This document shows positions 6,780 through 12,739 of a stretch of DNA of 12,739 nucleotides, one piece after another. The DNA comes from Alphaproteobacteria bacterium UBA2784. Lineage in GTDB: Bacteria > Pseudomonadota > Alphaproteobacteria > Micropepsales > Micropepsaceae. A program made the position numbers and the translations under genes. Every line of letters begins with the position of its first letter. Position 1 is the first letter of the stretch. A model generated the notes under the pieces. The model was not told where the DNA came from, did not search any database, and saw nothing but the letters and a program-made list of their open reading frames with translations. Location: positions 1 through 12,739 of the forward strand of contig DEIC01000059.1 in the NCBI GenBank assembly GCA_002352285.1. Reading direction: 5' to 3'.

Positions 6780-6795
6780 CCCCCTCATATGGGGG
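6780..6795 (-). promoter_or_regulatory. Hairpin overlapping the def ribosome-binding site
   Basis: On the minus strand CCCCC (6795-6791) can pair with the GGGGG (6784-6780) that is part of the def Shine-Dalgarno sequence, closing an ATATGA loop two bases before the ATG. The stem is only 5 bp but all G-C, so it could limit def translation. It may also be a decayed fragment of the G/C-run repeats seen elsewhere. Confidence 0.3.
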
Positions 6796-6887
6796 AGCGA
6801 GCGGCGAAGGTCAAAGGTTAAAGAAAATCAACCCTTTAGCCCGGCAAATGCTGGCCCCGCGGGGCCAAATTCCGCCTCGGCCAAGAG

Positions 6888-6916
6888 TGGACACCGCGCC
6901 AAGCCTTTGCTAGAAG
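6888..6916 (+). promoter_or_regulatory. rpsU: Candidate promoter for rpsU
   Basis: TGGACA (6888-6893, five of six to the -35 consensus) and TAGAAG (6911-6916) are separated by 17 bases. A start near 6923 gives an 80-base leader. A perfect 16-base palindrome, TGGCCCCGCGGGGCCA (6852-6867), lies 20 bases upstream of the -35 and could be a protein site. Confidence 0.45.
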
Positions 6917-6967
6917 CCTCGCGCCCGGACGGGGCCGAGGAGGCTCCGGACGCATGTAAATCTTTTC

Positions 6968-6986
6968 CCGCGCGAAAATCGCGCGG
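6968..6986 (+). promoter_or_regulatory. rpsU: Leader hairpin before the rpsU ribosome site
   Basis: A perfect 8-bp stem, CCGCGCGA (6968-6975) with TCGCGCGG (6979-6986), and AAA loop, ends five bases before the AAGGGG ribosome site. There is no T tract after it, so it is not an intrinsic terminator on this strand. A role in translation control or mRNA stability is possible but unproven. Confidence 0.5.
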
Positions 6987-7003
6987 CATCAAAGGGGATA
7001 GCC

Positions 7004-7216
7004 TTGCAGATCATCGTCCGCGACAACAACGTCGATCAGGCCTTGAAGGCGCTCAAGAAGAAGATGCAGCGCGAAGGCATGTTTCGCGAGATGAAGCTGC
7101 GCAACCACTTTGAGAAGCCTAGCGAGAAGCGCGCCCGCGAGAAGGCCGAAGCCATCCGCCGCGCCCGCAAGCTCCAGCGCAAGCGCCTGCAGCGTGAAGG
7201 CGCCCTGCCGAAGTAA
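7004..7216 (+). CDS. rpsU: 30S ribosomal protein S21
   Basis: Small-subunit ribosomal protein that helps 16S rRNA-mRNA pairing at initiation. The 70 residues (MQIIVRDNNVDQALKALKKK..., FREMKLRNHFEKPSEKRARE, basic C-terminal RRARKLQRKRLQREG) are unmistakable S21. The start codon is TTG at 7004: AAGGGG sits at ideal spacing and no upstream in-frame ATG or GTG exists. A rare start in a highly expressed ribosomal gene, together with the hairpin leader, suggests initiation is tuned. It is monocistronic, ended by a strong terminator, and is divergent from def-COQ9. Confidence 0.95.
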   Translation: MQIIVRDNNVDQALKALKKKMQREGMFREMKLRNHFEKPSEKRAREKAEAIRRARKLQRKRLQREGALPK

Positions 7217-7239
7217 TTGCTGCTGCATTCGGAAATTTG

Positions 7240-7272
7240 AAAGGCCGCGAGGGGATGCCCACGCGGCCTTTT
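7240..7272 (+). terminator. Rho-independent terminator after rpsU
   Basis: A 10-bp stem, AAAGGCCGCG (7240-7249) with CGCGGCCTTT (7262-7271), carries a 12-base loop that can itself pair GGG with CCC, and is followed by T residues (7269-7272). It begins 24 bases after the rpsU stop. The convergent isomerase gene ends at 7302 and may share it. Confidence 0.85.
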
Positions 7273-7301
7273 CGTTTGAGGTGTCGCCCCTGTCGCCGCC
7301 C

Positions 7302-7952
7302 CTATCGCCGCTTGACGCCCTTCTGCTTCAAGCGGAACAGCAACTGGTCGATGCGGTCCTGCCCGAAAAAGGGTTCGCCATCCAGCACCATGGTCGGCAC
7401 GCCCCAATGGCCGGCTTTTTCCAGCGCCTTCTGGTTTTCGGCAATCACGCCATCAAGCCGCGCTGCTTCCGCCGCCTGACGCGTATCAAGCGCCGCCAGA
7501 TCAACGCCCGCGCGTGACGCAGCCTGCGCCAGATGATTGCCGACATTCCATGGCCGCGTCTTGCCATCCCACAGCATCGTGCCCACCTCGCGGATGAAGT
7601 CGAAGCCATGGCCCATCTCGCCCGCCAGCACTGCCAACCGGGTCAGTCGATGGATGTGCGGCTGCTCCTTGGGCACCTCGCCGGTTTTCAGATCCATCAC
7701 CACCGGGTCAGGATCAGGATATTTGAACGGCACGCCCAGAAACTCCGCCGTGCGGATCGTGTCACGCACCAGATAGGGCAGCCACAGCGGATTGGCCCGC
7801 TTGAAGAAGCCGTCAATGCGCACGGCAATCGGCAGCACCGGCCGCGCGTTGATCGTCACATCCCAGTCGCGCCGCAGCGCCTCAAGCTGATGCAGCGCGA
7901 GATAGGAGTAGGGGCTGCGGAACGACCAGAAGACGTCGAAGGCGAGCGTCAT
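7302..7952 (-). CDS. DsbA-fold isomerase, 2-hydroxychromene-2-carboxylate isomerase / GST-kappa-like
   Basis: A 216-residue protein of the thioredoxin-fold family that includes 2-hydroxychromene-2-carboxylate isomerase (naphthalene breakdown) and kappa-class glutathione transferases. The N-terminal DVFWSFRSPYSYLALHQLE carries the Ser-Pro-Tyr motif (S13 is the likely glutathione-activating serine); there is no CXXC, so it is not a disulfide oxidase. A helical insertion follows, then the second half of the fold with WGVPTMVLDGEPFFGQDRID (183-202), where P186 is the cis-proline. No signal peptide, so cytosolic. Its ATG overlaps the stop of the upstream gene by four bases (ATGA), indicating translational coupling. 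No aromatic-degradation genes are nearby, so the substrate is unknown and the name marks the family only. Confidence 0.82.
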   Translation of the reverse strand: MTLAFDVFWSFRSPYSYLALHQLEALRRDWDVTINARPVLPIAVRIDGFFKRANPLWLPYLVRDTIRTAEFLGVPFKYPDPDPVVMDLKTGEVPKEQPHIHRLTRLAVLAGEMGHGFDFIREVGTMLWDGKTRPWNVGNHLAQAASRAGVDLAALDTRQAAEAARLDGVIAENQKALEKAGHWGVPTMVLDGEPFFGQDRIDQLLFRLKQKGVKRR

Positions 7953-8422
7953 GGGGTCAGCGCAGACGTGTGGATCGCGGCAATCTCCCAGCCCTGCAGG
8001 CCCTGAAACACGGTGAGAGACGTGACGCCCTGGAACAGCTGCACTTCGTTGCCGTCATCGCCGCGCACATGGAACGTGAACGTGTAATCGGCCACCGCCG
8101 CATCGCCCGACGGCGCCATCAGCACGTTGATGTCGCCTACCACCTCCATGCGCATGCCGGGCGTTGTTTCCAGCGTGCCGCCAATCACTTCGCGCACACC
8201 CATGCGGCCAGCCGTGACCAGCCGCCCGTTCTCCAGCACATGCACGTAAGGATGATCAGCGAACATGGCGGCAAGGCCATCGGCGCTGCCTGCGTTGAAA
8301 TTCTCAAGATAGGCGAGCACCGCCTCGCGCACGGTTTCCTCGGGCTCAGGCGGCGGCACATTGGCGTATGCGGGCACCGCGAGAAGGAGAAGCGCAAAGA
8401 ACCCGAAAACAGAAGAACGCAT
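7949..8422 (-). CDS. Exported NTF2/SnoaL-like protein
   Basis: A 157-residue protein with a signal peptide (MRSSVFGFFALLLLAVPAYA, cleavage after AYA at about residue 20) and a Pro/Glu linker, then a cone-shaped NTF2/SnoaL-like domain: helix VREAVLAYLENFNAGSADGLAAMF, a beta-rich region with HPYVHVLENG, and a C-terminal strand GWEIAAIHTSAL. Such domains are small-molecule-binding or enzyme scaffolds; the ligand cannot be predicted. The ATG at 8422 has GAGG at good spacing and is preferred over a TTG at 8434. It is the first gene of a coupled pair with the cytosolic isomerase, which is odd because one product is exported and the other is not. Confidence 0.8.
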   Translation of the reverse strand: MRSSVFGFFALLLLAVPAYANVPPPEPEETVREAVLAYLENFNAGSADGLAAMFADHPYVHVLENGRLVTAGRMGVREVIGGTLETTPGMRMEVVGDINVLMAPSGDAAVADYTFTFHVRGDDGNEVQLFQGVTSLTVFQGLQGWEIAAIHTSALTP

Positions 8423-8523
8423 GGAACACCTCAAAGGTTGATCTGGAAGACTGAACTTCTATCACTGCATCCTGTCAGACTTGGGCGCGCAGGCTGATTG
8501 GCGGCGCATGATATCTGAGCGGG

Positions 8524-9714
8524 TCATGGCCGCTCACCACGCTTCGAGAGTTCAATGGCCAGTTCCCTGAGGCTGACGGCCTCGATGCCTTCGCCCTTGG
8601 GATAGCGTGCGGCGGCGCCATAGACAATGAAAGCGCGCGACGGGCGCACATCCGCGATGGCTGTCCTAAATCCTTTGGTGACGACGGGCGCGCTCGACCG
8701 CTTGACCTCAATGGCCCAGCGTTCGCCGCCGGGCATGTCCAGAACGAGATCAAGCTCGACGCCCGTTGCCGTGCGATAGAAACTCGCTTCCGTGCGTGGC
8801 GGTGCTGCGCCGATCAATGTCTCGATCACATGGCCCTCCCAGCTTTCACCCGCAACCGGATGGCCAAGCAAATCCTCCAGCGTATCCAGCCGCAGCAGAG
8901 AGTGGACGAGGCCGCTGTCACGGACATATGTCTTCGGTGCCTTGGTCAGCCGCTTGCCGACGTTGGGGAGCAAGGGTGGAAGCCTGCGCACCAGCAAGAG
9001 ATCAACCATCAGGTCGAGATAGCTGGCAACTGTTTTCCCATCCACTGCCAGCGCGCGCGCCAGCTCTGCCGCGTTAAGCGGCGCACCCTGGCGATGCGCG
9101 AGCATGGTCCAGAACCGGCGCAGCGTTGTCGCAGGAATACGCGGACCAAGCAGAGGAATGTCACGCTCCAGATAGGTGGTGATAAAGGCTTCGCGCCAGT
9201 TGGCGCTGGCGTCATGCGATTTTGCCAGAAAACTGAGTGGAAAACCGCCACGCACCCAGAGGTCGTCCGCCTGCCCGGAGGGAACCTCGGTAATGTCGAT
9301 GGGCCGAAGCTCGAGATAGGCGCTACGACCAGCAAGGCTTTCCCTCGACTGCTTCAGCAAATCAATTGACGCGGAGCCCAAGAGGAGGAACTGCCCCGCC
9401 CCGCGTCCGGCCCGGACGTTCTCATCAATAATGCCACGAAGCGCCTGGAAGAGGCCCGGCGCGCGCTGCACCTCATCAATCACGATTAGGCGATTGGACC
9501 GCGCCCTTAAGTAGGCGCCCGCATCCTCCAGCTTTGCCTGATCCGCAGGGCTTTCCAGATCCAGGTATTCCGCCGGCACCCCGCCCGCTTCGGCGTCCTT
9601 GGCAACTGCCAGGGCAAGCGTTGACTTGCCGACCTGGCGCGGCCCAAGAAGACCAACCGCGGGAAACTCGGTCAGCCGCTGACGAAGGATTGGGGCAAGA
9701 CGGCGAGGGATCAT
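8524..9714 (-). CDS. AAA_14 / DUF4143 family ATPase
   Basis: A 396-residue member of the AAA_14-DUF4143 family, ATPases of unknown function found sporadically in bacteria and archaea. The N-terminal half has Walker A GPRQVGKST (24-32), Walker B LIVIDEVQ (76-83) and a sensor-like FLLLGSAS (109-116). A central winged-helix-like part follows (AAELARALAVDGKTVASYLDLM). The C-terminal DUF4143 region includes GVELDLVLD and WAIEVKRSS, which together resemble the D...ExK core of PD-(D/E)XK nucleases. All motifs are intact. The ATG at 9714 has no ribosome site; the upstream promoter places transcription start almost on it, so a TTG at 9723 is less likely. The AT-rich upstream stretch contrasts with the surroundings, and the gene interrupts core genes, hinting at acquisition by transfer. 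Confidence 0.88.
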   Translation of the reverse strand: MIPRRLAPILRQRLTEFPAVGLLGPRQVGKSTLALAVAKDAEAGGVPAEYLDLESPADQAKLEDAGAYLRARSNRLIVIDEVQRAPGLFQALRGIIDENVRAGRGAGQFLLLGSASIDLLKQSRESLAGRSAYLELRPIDITEVPSGQADDLWVRGGFPLSFLAKSHDASANWREAFITTYLERDIPLLGPRIPATTLRRFWTMLAHRQGAPLNAAELARALAVDGKTVASYLDLMVDLLLVRRLPPLLPNVGKRLTKAPKTYVRDSGLVHSLLRLDTLEDLLGHPVAGESWEGHVIETLIGAAPPRTEASFYRTATGVELDLVLDMPGGERWAIEVKRSSAPVVTKGFRTAIADVRPSRAFIVYGAAARYPKGEGIEAVSLRELAIELSKRGERP

Positions 9715-9753
9715 TGGTTGCAATTATGGATCAAAATTCTATATTTGCAACCA
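9715..9753 (-). promoter_or_regulatory. Leaderless promoter inside an inverted repeat for the AAA_14/DUF4143 gene
   Basis: On the minus strand TTGCAA (9750-9745) and CATAAT (9728-9723), separated by 16 bases, form a good promoter whose start would fall within a few bases of the ATG at 9714. Nine-base inverted arms, TGGTTGCAA (9715-9723) and TTGCAACCA (9745-9753), flank it: one overlaps the -35 and the other lies between the -10 and the start codon. That is a plausible operator layout for a repressor. Confidence 0.5.
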
Positions 9754-9815
9754 TTATTCTCACCCCAAGGCTGAACGAAAATCGTTGCTTCCCGTCACTG
9801 CCTTAAAATCGTCCG

Positions 9816-11216
9816 TCACAACGACTTCACGATTTCATCGACCATTTTTTTGGCATCGCCGAACAGCATCATCGTGTTGTCGCGGAAGAAGAGTTCGTTT
9901 TCGATGCCGGCATAGCCCGAGCCCATGCCGCGCTTGATGAAAAGCACGGTCTTGGCCTTTTCAACGTCCAGCACCGGCATGCCGAAGATCGGCGAGGAAG
10001 GATCGGTCTTGGCAGAGGGGTTGGTGACGTCATTGGCGCCGATCACAAAGGCAACATCGGCTTGCGCAAACTGGGCGTTGATGTCTTCCAGCTCGAAGAC
10101 CTCGTCATAGGGCACGTTGGCCTCGGCCAGCAGCACATTCATGTGGCCCGGCATGCGCCCTGCTACGGGATGAATGGCGTAAGAAAGCTTCACGCCTTCC
10201 TTCTTCAGCTTGTCGGCCATTTCACGCAGCGAGTGCTGCGCCTGCGCCACCGCCATGCCATAGCCCGGCACGATGATGACACTGCCTGCATTCTTCATGA
10301 TGAAGGCAGCATCATCGGCCGATCCCTGCTTGACGGGCCGCGTTTCCACCTTGCCGCCCGCCGCCGCCACTTCGCCGCCGAACCCGCCGAGGATCACCGA
10401 AATGAAAGAGCGGTTCATGCCCTTGCACATGATGTAGGAAAGGATCGCGCCCGACGAACCCACCAGCGAACCGGTGATGATGAGCGCGGTGTTTTCCAGC
10501 GTGAAGCCGAGTGCCGCCGCCGCCCAGCCCGAATAGGAATTGAGCATCGACACGACGACCGGCATGTCGGCACCGCCGATGGGAATGATGATGGTAATGC
10601 CCAGCACCAGCGCCACAAGCGTAATGCCCCAGAACGCCGTGACATCACCGCCGCCCGACTTTACCAGCGCGAAAATCAGCGCCGCCAGCGCCAGCGCCAG
10701 AAGAATGTTGAGCCCGTGCCGGAACGGCAAAAGGATGGGCGCGCCCGACATGTTGCCGTTGAGCTTGGCAAAGGCGATGACCGAGCCCGAAAACGTGATC
10801 GCACCAATCGCCACACCCAGTGACAGTTCAATGAGGCTCGCGGCATGGATATGACCGGGGTCACCGATGCCATAGGCCGCCGGGCTGTAAAGCGCCGCCG
10901 CCGCCACCAGCACGGCAGCCAGACCCACCAGCGAGTGGAAGGCCGCCACCAGCTGCGGCATGGCTGTCATGGCGATGCGCCGGGCAATGATGCCGCCGAT
11001 CAGACCGCCCAGCGCAATGCCGCCTGCGATCAGGATCCAGGTCAGCTGATCGGTGACACCCAGTGACACTAGCGTGGTCGCCACCGCGACCAGCATGCCC
11101 ACGATGCCCAGCGTATTGCCGCGGCGCGAGCTTTCAGGGCTTGAAAGCCCGCGCAGCGCCAGAATGAAAAGGACGCCTGCAACCAGATAGAGCAGTGCGG
11201 CAAGATTGGCGTCCAT
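9816..11216 (-). CDS. pntB: NAD(P) transhydrogenase subunit beta
   Basis: Membrane subunit of the proton-translocating transhydrogenase that uses the proton gradient to reduce NADP with NADH. The 466 residues begin with about nine transmembrane helices; FHSLVGLAAV (93-102) contains H94, matching the proton-channel histidine of the E. coli subunit. The C-terminal NADP domain (dIII) shows PGYGMAVAQAQH (317-328), HPVAGRMPGHMNVLLAEANVPYDEV (349-373), GANDVTNP (393-400) and FIKRGMGSGYAGIENELF (426-443), all intact. GGAAG precedes the ATG at 11216. It is the last gene of the pnt operon, 24 bases after a small membrane-protein gene. Confidence 0.95.
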   Translation of the reverse strand: MDANLAALLYLVAGVLFILALRGLSSPESSRRGNTLGIVGMLVAVATTLVSLGVTDQLTWILIAGGIALGGLIGGIIARRIAMTAMPQLVAAFHSLVGLAAVLVAAAALYSPAAYGIGDPGHIHAASLIELSLGVAIGAITFSGSVIAFAKLNGNMSGAPILLPFRHGLNILLALALAALIFALVKSGGGDVTAFWGITLVALVLGITIIIPIGGADMPVVVSMLNSYSGWAAAALGFTLENTALIITGSLVGSSGAILSYIMCKGMNRSFISVILGGFGGEVAAAGGKVETRPVKQGSADDAAFIMKNAGSVIIVPGYGMAVAQAQHSLREMADKLKKEGVKLSYAIHPVAGRMPGHMNVLLAEANVPYDEVFELEDINAQFAQADVAFVIGANDVTNPSAKTDPSSPIFGMPVLDVEKAKTVLFIKRGMGSGYAGIENELFFRDNTMMLFGDAKKMVDEIVKSL

Positions 11217-11240
11217 GGCGAAGGCTTCCGGCGTTTAAGG

Positions 11241-11513
11241 TCAGTGCGGCTTGTTCAGGTCATTGTCGCTGGACGTGCCGCCCTGCGAGATGAAGGCAAT
11301 GGCGCCCAGAAGGCCAAAGCCCGAAATCCAGATATAGATCGTCTCGACCGGCCCCTTCACGATGATCGCAACCATGGCGATGGAGACGGCCAGGCACAGA
11401 AACCCCGCTGCCCGCGCGATGCGCGCAATCGACAGAAAGGCAAAGACGAGCGACACGGCTGCCGCCGCCAGAATGACGTAAAACCCGACGTCGTTGGGAT
11501 TGATCTCAGGCAT
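11241..11513 (-). CDS. Small three-helix membrane protein inside the pnt operon
   Basis: I do not recognise a family for this 90-residue protein. Three hydrophobic helices are visible: about residues 8-28 (VGFYVILAAAAVSLVFAFLS), 35-53 and 58-77 (IYIWISGFGLLGAIAFIS), with a polar C-terminal tail GGTSSDNDLNKPH. Base composition and reading frame behave like the neighbouring genes. It lies 35 bases after pntA2 and 24 bases before pntB, on the same strand, so it is surely cotranscribed with them. An accessory or assembly subunit of the transhydrogenase is a reasonable guess from position alone. A ribosome site is only weakly visible (GGGGGTAAG). Confidence 0.75.
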   Translation of the reverse strand: MPEINPNDVGFYVILAAAAVSLVFAFLSIARIARAAGFLCLAVSIAMVAIIVKGPVETIYIWISGFGLLGAIAFISQGGTSSDNDLNKPH

Positions 11514-11548
11514 GGCGAACGCTTACCCCCACTGATTGCCAGAGCCTT

Positions 11549-11866
11549 TCAGCCCTTGGTCTTTTTGCGATACATCGCCAGCATCCGTTGCGTCACAAGA
11601 AAGCCGCCGAAAATATTGACGCTGGCAAGAACAACGGCGGCAAAGCCGAAGATTTTGGAAACAAGCGCGCCCTCGCCCGTTGCCTGCAACAGCGGCACGG
11701 CAACGGCGATCAGCGCGCCGACAACGATCACCGACGAGATGGCGTTGGTCACGCTCATCAGCGGCGTGTGCAGCGCAGGTGTCACGCTCCACACCACGTA
11801 ATAGCCGACGAAAACCGCCAGCACGAAAATCGAGAGCCGGAAGATGATGGGATCAATCGCTTCCAT
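11549..11866 (-). CDS. pntA2: NAD(P) transhydrogenase subunit alpha, part 2
   Basis: A 105-residue membrane protein equivalent to the C-terminal membrane helices of E. coli PntA. Three hydrophobic spans are visible (about 9-27, 44-62 and 70-91), with PALHTPLMSVTNAISSVIVVGA and FGFAAVVLASVNIFGGFLVTQRML being hallmark segments of this subunit. GAGGA lies upstream of the ATG at normal spacing. The gene starts 12 bases after the pntA1 stop. It assembles with pntA1 and pntB products in the inner membrane. Confidence 0.93.
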   Translation of the reverse strand: MEAIDPIIFRLSIFVLAVFVGYYVVWSVTPALHTPLMSVTNAISSVIVVGALIAVAVPLLQATGEGALVSKIFGFAAVVLASVNIFGGFLVTQRMLAMYRKKTKG

Positions 11867-11878
11867 GGGCGTATGTCC

Positions 11879-12739
11879 TCAGCTCTGCGCCTGAAGGGCG
11901 GGATGGACGATCTTGCCGTCGCGCGTCAGCACAACGCCCTTGATGATTTCGTCATCCCACGGAATTGAAAGGCTCTTCGTCTTTTTGTCCACCATCAGCG
12001 AGACGAAATTGAAGAGGTTGCGGGCATAGAGGCTGGAGGCATCCGCCGCCACCCTTCCCGGCACGTTGATATGGCCGACGATGGTGACGCCATTGACCTC
12101 CACCACCTCACCGGGTTTTGAGAGCGGGCAATTGCCGCCCTGCTCCACCGCAAGATCAACAATGACCGAGCCGGGCTTCATCGACTTGACCATCGCTTCG
12201 CTGATCAGCGTCGGCGCCTTGCGGCCCGGGATCAGGGCGGTGCAGATCGCAACGTCCTGTTTCTTGATCGTCTCGGCAATCAGGGCGGCCTGCTTGGCCT
12301 GATATTCGGCGCTCATCGGCTTGGCATAGCCCGCTGCCGTTTCCGCCTGCTTGAACTCGTCATCGATCACGGCCACGAACGTCGCGCCCAGCGACTCCAC
12401 CTGCTCCTTGGCGGCGGGCCGCACGTCGGTGGCGGAGACGATGGCGCCCAGCCGCCGCGCGGTCGCAATTGCCTGAAGCCCGGCAACGCCTGCGCCGAAC
12501 ACCATCACGCGCGCGGCGGCCACGGTGCCCGCCGCCGTCATCATCATGGGAAAGGCGCGGCCAAAAATGGACGCTGCATCCACCACTGCCTTATAGCCCG
12601 CCAGATTGGCCTGAGACGAAAGCACGTCCATCGCCTGCGCGCGGCTGATGCGCGGGATCAACTCCATCGCGCAAGCAACGATGCCCGCCGACGCGCACGC
12701 CTCAATGCCCGCGCGGTCCTGATAGGGCTGCATGTTGGC
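11879..12739 (-). CDS. pntA1: NAD(P) transhydrogenase subunit alpha, part 1, 5' partial
   Basis: The soluble NAD-binding subunit (dI) of the transhydrogenase. The window ends inside it; 286 residues are visible and roughly 90-100 N-terminal ones are missing compared with the family. Seen here are the NAD-binding Rossmann loop GAGVAGLQAIATARRLGA, the following DVRPAAKEQVESLGA, the alanine-dehydrogenase-like ALIPGRKAPTLISEAMVKSMKPGSVIVDLAVEQGG stretch, and the C-terminal NLFNFVSLMVD. It is the first gene of the visible pnt operon; its promoter lies outside the window. The frame is intact to the last base. Confidence 0.94.
   Translation of the reverse strand, partial: ANMQPYQDRAGIEACASAGIVACAMELIPRISRAQAMDVLSSQANLAGYKAVVDAASIFGRAFPMMMTAAGTVAAARVMVFGAGVAGLQAIATARRLGAIVSATDVRPAAKEQVESLGATFVAVIDDEFKQAETAAGYAKPMSAEYQAKQAALIAETIKKQDVAICTALIPGRKAPTLISEAMVKSMKPGSVIVDLAVEQGGNCPLSKPGEVVEVNGVTIVGHINVPGRVAADASSLYARNLFNFVSLMVDKKTKSLSIPWDDEIIKGVVLTRDGKIVHPALQAQS

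Noticed and set aside
10062..10823. Plus-strand 253-codon open frame opposite pntB
   Set aside because: Shadow of the high-GC pntB coding strand; composition (His/Arg/Gln-rich) is typical of antisense translation and pntB is certain.
1..12739. tRNA, rRNA, CRISPR arrays or a conventional transposase
   Set aside because: No T-arm-like motif with a cloverleaf, no regularly spaced direct repeats, and no DDE or tyrosine/serine recombinase motifs were seen on either strand.

Overview
This GC-rich window with housekeeping genes looks like part of an alphaproteobacterial chromosome. The pointers are a COQ9-family gene divergent from rpsU, two DUF465/YdcH-type small proteins near purE-purK, a cysteine-free L31, and a transhydrogenase split into pntA1, pntA2 and pntB. 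The Caulobacterales/Hyphomonadaceae side of the class fits best, but that placement is inferred from protein style alone. I saw no rRNA, tRNA, CRISPR array, phage genes or conventional insertion sequence.

Layout: the end of rpmE (+) and its terminator (1-260); a minus-strand pair of a small DUF465 protein and a secreted TPR protein (275-1507); a divergent second DUF465 protein (1700-1951); a DUF559 endonuclease-like gene bracketed by hairpin repeats (1962-2506); a soluble GGDEF protein (-, 2538-3272); purE-purK (+, 3649-5270), which make carboxyaminoimidazole ribonucleotide in purine synthesis; a gene-free stretch with a second inverted pair of the same repeats (5301-5447); a translationally coupled def-COQ9 pair (-, 5532-6778); rpsU (+, 7004-7216, TTG start) with its terminator; a coupled pair of an exported NTF2/SnoaL-like protein and a thioredoxin-fold isomerase (-, 7302-8422); an AAA_14/DUF4143 ATPase behind an AT-rich, apparently leaderless promoter (-, 8524-9714); and the proton-translocating transhydrogenase operon (-, 9816 to the window end), which carries an extra small three-helix membrane protein between pntA2 and pntB.

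The most interesting structure is the DUF559 gene with oppositely oriented two-hairpin repeats on its two sides, plus a second locus (after purK) where two copies of that repeat architecture face each other with only about 20 bases between them and no gene. The pair of loci resembles a REP/RAYT-type or IS/MITE-type relation, with a PD-(D/E)XK-like nuclease where a transposase would sit. This is an inference from sequence layout and can be tested by genome-wide comparison. Most other genes are ordinary core metabolism and translation genes.
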